Assembly (NCBI RefSeq): GCF_904849725.1
Contig: NC_058522.1
Coordinates: forward strand, 235,451,084 to 235,515,083
Direction: 5' to 3'
Length of the DNA: 64,000 nt
From: Hordeum vulgare subsp. vulgare
Taxonomy: Eukaryota; Streptophyta; Magnoliopsida; Poales; Poaceae
Shown piece after piece: positions 45,201 through 54,200 of this stretch. The notes under the pieces were generated by a model. That model was not told where the DNA came from, made no database searches, and was given only the letters and a program-made list of their open reading frames with translations. A program made the translations under genes and the position numbers. The number at the start of each line of letters is the position of its first letter. Within the stretch, counting starts at the first letter, position 1.

Positions 45201-48200
45201 ATCAGCATATTAACCGCCTCCATGTATACCTAGGTTTGAAGGTTATCAATATGCTTGAGGTTCTTGAGAGAGCAGGAGGCTTAGATATGTGATAGGGAAT
45301 GAGGAGAGCCTCGCCTGGATCATTTCCAGGATGTCAGCGTCTGGAAGCATTGTATTGAAAAGAGGGGGGGGGGGGGGGGGGTTACATCCTCCTAAGAGGC
45401 TAGTACAGCAGCGTTACATGAGGATTAGTGAACATCCCATGATGTGGGCAAGACTACCCTTAGCCCTTTGGCCCCGGCTCTTGCCCAACATTTGGTCTCA
45501 TCCTTGATCCTGTCCATGAGCTCATCGAGCGATGGTGTTACATGGTCAAAAACACACGCGTTCCTATGCTTCCAGATCATCCAGGGCACCAGAAGCGCGG
45601 CCGACATCAGCGCTTTGCGAAGCGATGGTGGCGTGGCATCCCTCGCCCTCAACCACCAGTCCTGGAGCGAGGCATCGTGTTCTGGCGACGGGGCCGGGAG
45701 GCGTAACCAAGATAGGGTCTCGTGCCAAGCTTGCCTCGTGAAAGGGCATGTGAGCAGCAAATGCCAGATGGTTTCCGGCTCTTGGTCGCATAGTAGGCAA
45801 CGGGGGTGATGATGAAGGCCGCGGCGAGCGAGCCGCTCTGCCGTCCAACAGCGATCCAGGTTGGCGAGCCAGTGAAAGAACTTCACTTTCGGCGGCGCCC
45901 AACCCTTCCAAATGAGCTTTCAGGAGCGGCATGCCATCGATCCGTGGAATGTGGCCCGGTAGCAGGACCTCGCCGAGTAGACGCCATTGGCTGTCCAGTT
46001 CCAAACGAGCTTGTCCGGCTCAGTGGATAGACTTGTGTGCGTCACAAGCTGCCATGTCCGTAGGTACTGCCCAATCTCTTGCAGGCCTACCACTCCGCAG
46101 ATGTCACGAGCCCAAGCGTTGCCGGCGAGGCCCTCCGCCACCGTCCGCGCTCTTCTTCTGTTTTTGGGGATGCATAGGTAGAGCAGGGGCGCGAGCTTGC
46201 GAATGGACTGACCGTGGAGCCAGCGGTCCTCCCAGAATAGGGCAGTCAAACCATCACCAACCACCATGAATGTGGAGGCGTAGAAGAGGCCGCGCTCCTC
46301 AGGTGTGAACTGCAGGTCGAGGCCCTGCCAGGCACGGTCGGTGTCCGTCCTCGATAGCCAAAGCCATCGGAGTCTGAGGGCTAGCCCCGTGCGCTCAAGA
46401 TCTCGGACGCCCAGCCCGCCATACGTGATTGGCCTGCAGACCGTGCGCCAGTTCACGTGACAATGCCCTCCATGGGCGACCTTGCGGCCAGCCCAGAGAA
46501 AACCGCGCTGGATCTTCTCGAGTTGCTTCAGTGTTTTCTTCGGGGGTGCCAGGGCGAGCATCTGATGTATGGGGATCGCACTGAGCACCGACTTAACAAG
46601 CGACAGTCGCCCGGCCTTGTTCATGAGCCAGGCTTTCCACGACGGAAGGCGCCCAGTCATGGCGTCGACAAGCGGCTGCATCTGTGCCGCTGAGGGTCTG
46701 CGGGTGGTGAGGGGGATGCCCAAGTAAGTGATGGGCAGGTCCGCCGTCTGGCATCCGAGAACCTCCAGCAAAGCGGCACCCGACTCGTCTCCGTGCAGTG
46801 TCGTGGCAGAGCTCTTGCCGTAGTTGACCTGCAGGCCTGAAGCCATCCCGAAGATACCCAGGATGCTCTTCACGGCGAGAACCTCATCCATCGCGGCGTG
46901 GCAGAACAACATCACATCGTCGGCGTATAGGGATATGGCCGGGATGTTGCGGCGTGGATGAAGGCGCCGAAGGATGCCGGTCTGGAGCGCCCGATGCATG
47001 AGGCGGGCAAGGGTGTCAATCGCCAAGACGAATAGTTGCGGGGATGTGGAGTCGCCTTGGCGCAGCCCGCGACGGTGCCATATCGGGGGGCCGGGCACCC
47101 CATTGAGCAAGACACGGGTGCTGGCCGAAGATAGTAGTATGACTAGCCATTCCCTGAACCTGTCCCCAAACCCATATTGGCGCAGAACCTCAAAGAGGAA
47201 CGGCCATGATATGGAGTCGAAGGCCCACGTGAGGTCGAGCTTGAGCATGATGCGCGGCGCGCCCTGGTGATGAAGCAGCCTTAGGGATTGCCGGACGAGG
47301 ACGAAGTTGTCGTGAAGCGTGTGTCCGGCAATGAAGGCGTTCTGGTTGCGGCTCACCAGGCTGTCGAGCTTAGGAGCGATACGCAACGACAGGACCTTCG
47401 CGAAGATCTTGGCCACGATGTGGATCAAGCATATCGGCCGGTAGTCGCCGAGCTTGTGGGCGTCCGCGTGCTTTGGCAGCAAGGTTAGCAGGGCTTGGTT
47501 GAGCTTGTTAAATCCTCGCCCGCGCAACGTATATAGCAGCTCGAAGGCGTCTATGATGTCCTGCCTGATGATGCTCCGGCAGGCACGCAGGAATTCGGCG
47601 GTGAACCCGTCCGGACCTGGCGCCTTGTGCGCGGGCATGCGTCTGACCGCATCCCAGATCTCCTCGAGGCTGAAAGGCGCCTCCAGGCTGTCCAGGTCTC
47701 CGGGCGTGATGAGCTGCTCTAGGTCGAGCGTATGAGCCCGGTCAGCGGCGGTGCCTAGCAGCCCGTCGAAGTGCGCGAATGCCGCGTGAGCGATCTCCTC
47801 ATGATCACAGAGCACGTGCCCGTCGACGAGCAGACTATGAACACGGTTCTTCTGCCGGTGATACGTGCATTGCTTGTGGAAGAAGCTCGAATTCGCGTCG
47901 CCATCCGCGAGGAAAGATATGCGGGCGCGCTGCCGGGTAATGGTGCGCTCAAGCGAGGCCATGCCAAGGTACCCATCTTAAGCTGTTTGCGCAGCCAGTC
48001 TTCCGGCGGGGTGAGCCGACGGCTCTCAAGCGCATGCTCGAAGCGGGAAATCAGCTCGCGAGAGATGGCCAGCTTGTCCCGGATGTTGCCCGTGGACTTG
48101 GCACTCCAACTAGCGAGGGCACGAGCCGTGGCTTGCAGGCGCCTGACCAGCCGCCTGAAGGGATCGGGATCGTGCACCGAGCTCCAGGCCATGGCGACAG

Positions 48201-51200
48201 TGTCGTGGAAGCCATCGAGACGTAGCCAATAATCCTCGAAGTGGAAGCGCTTGTGGGCCATGGGCAGTGGAGAGCAATCCAACAGCGGGAGTGGGCTGTC
48301 ACGTTCTTGTTAGTAAGAGCAACAAAAATGGTTGCACCATCGGCGTACATGGAGGTTCTAAATCTCGGTCCTTGGCCAGCCAGACATTGCAACCAGCCCT
48401 GAATAGTGGCCTGCTCAAGAATGCTTTGAAGAGGGTCAATGGCAATCAGGAATAAGAGAGATGATAGAGGTTCACCCTATCTGAGCCCACGACCATGCCC
48501 TATAGGGTTTCCATGCATGCCATTAAGCAGGATGCGTGAGGAGGAAGAGGCGAACAGGGCGGCTACCCAATCCTGGAACCTAAGGAAAACTTCGGCGTGC
48601 AAGCACATCGAAGATATAGTCCCAAGGGACGGAGTTAAAGGCCTTCTTAGAGTCAAGCTTGAGCAACAACATCAATCTGTTGCGGTGGAGTCCGCTACCA
48701 TAATCGCAGGCAAAAATAAAGTTGTCATGGATGCCTTGTCCCTTGATGAACACGCTTTGGGCGTTGGAGACCAAGGTGCTCATGTGCGGAGACAATCTGT
48801 TTGTCAAAATTTTAGCGATAATATTAGTAATGGCATGGAATAGACTGATCGGGCAGAAGTCACTAATCTCTTTTGCCCGTCCTTCTTGGGAAGAAGAGCA
48901 ATACTTGCGGAGTTGAGCCAATGAAAATTGGTCGTGTGGAGATTGGAGAAAAGGTTGACAACCGCCATGATGTCGGGCGCAATGACATCCCAACATGATT
49001 TGAAGAACACGCCAGCAAACCCATCCGGACCGGGGGCCTAGTCACTAGGCATTCGCATGACGGCCGCCTTGATCTATTCCTCCGAAAAAGGTGTGACATA
49101 CCCTCAAGATTGGAGGCAGGGATACGAAAGTCCGACCAGTTGAAGTCATAAGGGCGCTGAATAGGATGGCCCAAAGTGCTGGAGAAATGCAAGTGAACGA
49201 TAGCCTCCTTCTCGTCACGGCTTGTGACCCATCCATGGTTGTGCCTTAGTTGATGAGTTTGCGCGTCTACGCCCATTGCCACGTAGGTGGAAGGATCAGA
49301 TGTTTGCATCCACCTCTCCCTCCCCTCCCTCCGCCCCGTGTCTCTCTCTCACTCTCGATGAGAGATGCAGGCACATTGCTTTTTCCTTGTATATTCACAA
49401 ACGGCTAAGCCGACAACTCTTTTCTGTAGCCGTTGTCTTATGTCGGCCTCCTGTGTGGATAAAGGATGGTGCTCCACGGCGACACCAAAACGGAGGATCG
49501 CCTCCAAGGCCATGTGCAACTGGAGTTTACCATTGGAGAAGAGGAGCTTGCACCACGACCAAGACGGGAGGCCACCAGCCGGAGCTTGTGATAGAGGATT
49601 TGACATGGCTCCACATGCCCATGCGGCTCTCCCAAGCCTTTTCAACTACCTCCTTGAACCCCAGAATCTTGACCCAAAAGTTCTCAAATTTGAAGGATCT
49701 CAGCCGCTTCGGACCCTAGTCACAAGCCTAAAGGAGTGGGCAATGGTCGGATAGGGACGAGGACAAAGGATGCAGGATGTGGTTTCTGAACATGATGTCA
49801 GCATCATCATTGGCAAAGAAACTATACAGCTTGCATAATGTGGGGTTGAGCCTCTCCCTGTACCAAGTGAATTTACGGTTTTATAGTTGAATTTCCTTCA
49901 GCTCACGAGACCATTGCTTATTCTTCCTATCAGCTCGTGTGCATTCAAGAGACCAAGCTTCAATCCGTCGACCCTTTCATGGCTGCATGCCTGGGTGGGC
50001 AGCGTCTAAAGAGTTTCGTGCAAAGGCTGGCTGGTGGCACAAAGGGGGCATTTTGCTGCTTTGGGATGACTCCGCGGTCACGGTGTCCAACGTGCAAATT
50101 GGTGTCTACTTCCTCTCGGTGACGGTTGCAATTAGAAATCACGACGACGACAAATCCTTCAAGCTCACCACTGTGTATGGCCCGACACGTAGCATCCACA
50201 AGGAAGCTTTCTTCCTTGAGCTTCTCGGTGGCGATTTCAATCAAATCTACCGAGCTAGGGACAAAAACAGGACCAATGTGGATCGCGGACGTCTTGTCCG
50301 TTTACGCAACGCTTTGAACACTTATGAGCTCAAAGAGATACACATGCAAAATAGGAAGTTTACTTGGAGCAACGAGCAAAGTGACCCGACGATGAGCAAG
50401 CTTGACAACTTCTTTTGCAACGAGGATTGGGACTTAGAGTTTGCCACCCACATTCTGCATGCCCTTTCTTCCTCAATTTCGGATCACTGCCCTCTTTTAC
50501 TTGCTAATGACGTCGGCCCGAAGAAGCCTAAATCCTTCCGGTTTGAGAACTACTGGACTAAGATGCCGGGCTTCCAAAGAGTCGTCACCGAGGCTTTGAA
50601 TGAGAACTCCGGTCATACCGAGCCTTCAGCGGATGTTCCACAAGCTAAAGAGAACAAGTCAAAAATTGCACTCCTGGAGCAAGATCCTCTTCTCTAACTC
50701 CAAGGTCCAGCTGCATATGGCTCTTGAAGTTATCCTCCGCCTTGACCTTGCCTAGGAGCAAAGAGAGCTAAGCCCGGAGGAAAGAAATCTTTGATCAAGA
50801 TTAAAAAGAAGGATCGTTGGCTTGGCCGTCCTTGAGAAAACAAGGAAAAGACAAAACTCTAGGATTACAAACCTTAAAGAAGGAGATGCTAACGCCCGCT
50901 ATTTCTACCTCCGTGTCAATCATCGAAGGAGGAAAAACCTCATCCATCGACTAAAACACAACCAAGGCTGGGTCACCTCGCATGATGACAAAGAGAAGAT
51001 CGTTTAGACACTTCAAGAACATTGCCAAAAAAGGCCCTGCTCGTAGCATTGATGTCAACTGGGGAATGTTGCCAACCCCCAGTTGTGACCTGCATGACCT
51101 TGATGCGGCTTTCTCAGAGGAAGAAGTCAAAGCTGCGATTTTTGAGCTTCCGGGTGACAAGGCGCCCGGCCCGGATGGATTCACAGGCATGTTCTTCAAG

Positions 51201-54200
51201 GCATGCTGGAACACGATCAAGCTAGATATCATGCTTGCGATCAATCGTTTCTCTGATCTCCAGACCGCTCATCTCCATTGGTTGAACTCGACTGACATTG
51301 CACCCATCCCAAAGAAGGATGGCGTTGAGGATATTGCTGACTTTCGCCCCATAAGCCTAATCCATGCCATTGCAAAGATCATTGCGAAGATGATGTCCAA
51401 AAGGCTCATATGAATGATCTTGTCTCCCAAGCCCAAAGCGCTTTCATCAAGAAGATATGTATTCACGACAATTTCATGTACGTGCGCAACCTTGCCAGAC
51501 AATTGCATCGCAAGAAGACCCCCGACTCTTTTGTTCAAGTTCGACATCAAGAAAGCGTTTGACTCAGTGTGTTGGGACTATCTTTTGGACTTGCTTAATC
51601 ACCTTGGGTTTCCGCCGCGCTCTAGGGGCTGGGTGTCCGCCCTTCTGTCCGCGGTTTCATCACGTGTTTTGCTCAATGGTGTGCCTGGACCCTTTCCGAC
51701 TTGGCCGCGGGCTGAGGCAAGGGGACCCCCTGTCCCCCCTCCTCTTTGTGCTGGCCATCAATTCGCTTCATCATATCCTTGAGAAGGCCACATCACAAGG
51801 GCACCTCCATCTCATTGGCGGACGTGCTATGACGATTCGGGCCTCCCTTTATGCGGCTGCTCCTGCAGTTTTTATTGCCCCAATCAAGGACGACGTCCGC
51901 TTCTTTGCCGACACCCTCAGGAGTTTCGGAGATATTACTGGATTGATCACAAATTGCTCCAAGAGCTTGGTTGCACCTATAAGATGCGATAATGTGGACC
52001 TTTTGGATATCCTGCAATCCTTCCCGGCTCAACGATCCTCCTTCCCGATTAAGTATCTTGGCTTGCCTCTGTCAGTTAAGCGTCTGAGAAGGATTCACTT
52101 CCAGCCTCTGGAGGTCAAGATCGCAGTGCAGCTCACACCTTGGATGGGAAAGCACGTTGCCGCCCCTAGAAGAATGGTTCTCGTTAAGTCCGTCATCACG
52201 GCCATCGCCATCTACCACATGACGGCACTGAATCTCCCGGCCGAAGTCCTGAAAAAGATTGATGCTCTTCGTCGTGCCTATCTCTGGGCCGGGTGCGACA
52301 AGGTCACGGGAGGCAAATGTAAGGTGGACTGGGAGCAAGTTTGCAAGTCAAAGCTGCACGGTGGTCTTGGGATTCTAAACCTAGAAAAGTTCGTGACTGC
52401 TCTGAGGCTCCGTTGGTTGTGGTTCAATTGGCAGGAGCCGGCCAAGCTCTGGGTGGGCTTGGGCACTCCTTGCAACAAGCATGACCACACCATCTTCCCG
52501 CCGGTCTCCAAGGTTCAAGTGGGAGATGGCCTCCATGCATCTTTCTAGGAGTCAGCTTGGCTGGATGGCATGGATGGCATAAGACCCAAAGATATTGCTC
52601 CAAAAATCTACGAAATCTCCAACAAGAAGAATTGCTCGGTTCACAAGGCACTGACTAATGCCTACTGGATCTCTCAGGTGAAGGCAGCCTTGGTCATCTC
52701 CCTTGAGCACATCGCCCAGTTTGTCACGCTTTGGGAAAGATTCACCCACATCCACTTGGACCCGACCATGCGGGACTCCATCAGCTGGAAGTTCACATCT
52801 GACGGTCAGTACTCCGCTTCCTCGGCATACCGGACTCAGTTTATTGGTTTGGTGGGCACGGAAATGAACCAATATGTATGGAAAAACTGGGCACCCCCAA
52901 AGTGCAAATTCTTTGCCTGGCTCGTTATCAACAATAGGATTTGGACGATTGACGGACTGCACCGTCGCGGATGGCCGAACTGCAACCTATGTCCGCTCTG
53001 CCAACAAGTTCTGGAAATGGCGGCCCACCTTCTCTTCCAGTGCCGATGCACTATTCGGGTTTGGAACATGATCAAAACTTGGCTGGCTCTCCATGATGTA
53101 CGACCCAACGGTTGGAGGGTTTTGCACTCTGTTAAGGAATGATGGAGTTGGAATGCCACTAAGAGGGCCCTGTCGGGAAGGCCGCTTGCCTCCCTGATGA
53201 TGCTCATCTCTTAGAAAATATGGAAGGAGCGCAATGCCAGAGTCTTCCGTAACACGGCCGTACCGGTTGGAGTGGTGGTCGCCAAGATCAAGGAGGAGTG
53301 CTCGCTTTGGAGCTTAGCGGGAGCGAAACATTTGTGTAATATCATGCCGCGAGAGTGATGTATCTTATTTGGCCTAGGGCCTAAACTCTTAACCTTCTTA
53401 ATCAATGCAAATGGCAAATCTTTTGCCTTGTTAAAAAAAAAGCATCCAGAACATTCCTAAACCGAGTGAGGCGGCTCCTATCTATATTGTTATTGTTCTT
53501 ATCACACGCCCTTTAAATTTGGTTGAAGTCACCAAGGATCAGCCATTTCACTTCGGGAGTTTTTTATTTTTTTTGGGCAATGAGCTTCGAGAAGAATTCA
53601 TCTTGGCGATGGTTTGCAGTTGGGTTGTAGACATAGGTTATGTTGAACACGGCATCTTCTTCCTCAATGATTTTAACATAGGCGGAGAGGGAGAAGGCAC
53701 CGGTGGTAATATTCGACATCTCAACAGAGTTTTCATCCCAGAGCATGGGGACACCGCCGCGGGTGCCCTCGGCAGGACACTAGGTGTAGCGGCGCAGGCG
53801 GTGAGCACCCAGGAAACTGGCTGTTGCATTATCACAGCCACCAACTTAGATTCCTGTATGCAAGCAATTTGACATGGGGTAGCAGCCATGCATGCACTGA
53901 CAGTGATACGGCAATGGGGGCAGTTCAATCCCCACACATTCTATCTCAGTATGTTTATGTTTGGGCTTACACATGTTGGAATTTACTAGCAAAAGGACCC
54001 GTGCTTTGCAACGGGAGAAAAAATGCCACATGCTCTTAATTCATAATAAAAAAGATCTATAATCTAAGAATTTATAGTTAGGGCACAAACAAAGATGATC
54101 TTATCCTACAAAAATGCAGTTCAAGATTTCACATGTCTTCTATTTCAACACGGCTTGCATGTATATTTAACACGTACAAATAAACGGGCAAGTGACCTTC

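Larger units (their letters stand above)
45345..48301 (-). mobile_element. Plant L1-type LINE (LINE-2), 5'-truncated, minus strand, in SSU72 intron 3
   Basis: The element starts within the end of the endonuclease (minus strand from about 48301, DSPLPLLDCSPLPMAHKRFH) and runs through RT and zf-RVT to a 3' UTR with a run of 18 C (plus-strand G at 45364-45381) and CAATACAATG. It sits inside LINE-3, whose RT stops at YADG just beyond 48301. It is antisense to the host gene and much better preserved than its neighbours, so it is likely the youngest LINE here. Confidence 0.8.
48302..53985 (-). mobile_element. Plant L1-type LINE (LINE-3), minus strand, split by LINE-4
   Basis: Right part (53985-53444): endonuclease start NVWGLNCPHCRITVSA, CIQESKLVAV and LILGDFNQI on the minus strand. 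Left part (49931-48302): end of endonuclease, linker and RT with KLDSKKAFNSVPWDYIFDVL (about 48680-48615) and MYADGATIFVA next to 48310, where LINE-2 cuts it. The second catalytic Asp of YADD is Gly. Many frame changes; the oldest of the three LINEs in this intron. Confidence 0.75.

Noticed and set aside
45364..45381. Run of 18 G as a possible G-quadruplex or biological signal
   Set aside because: It lies in the 3' UTR of LINE-2 and may be slippage or an assembly artefact; no further support.
49349..49754. Plus- and minus-strand frames between the LINE-3 and LINE-4 parts
   Set aside because: The minus strand fits the decayed linker of LINE-3; the plus-strand frames are shadows.
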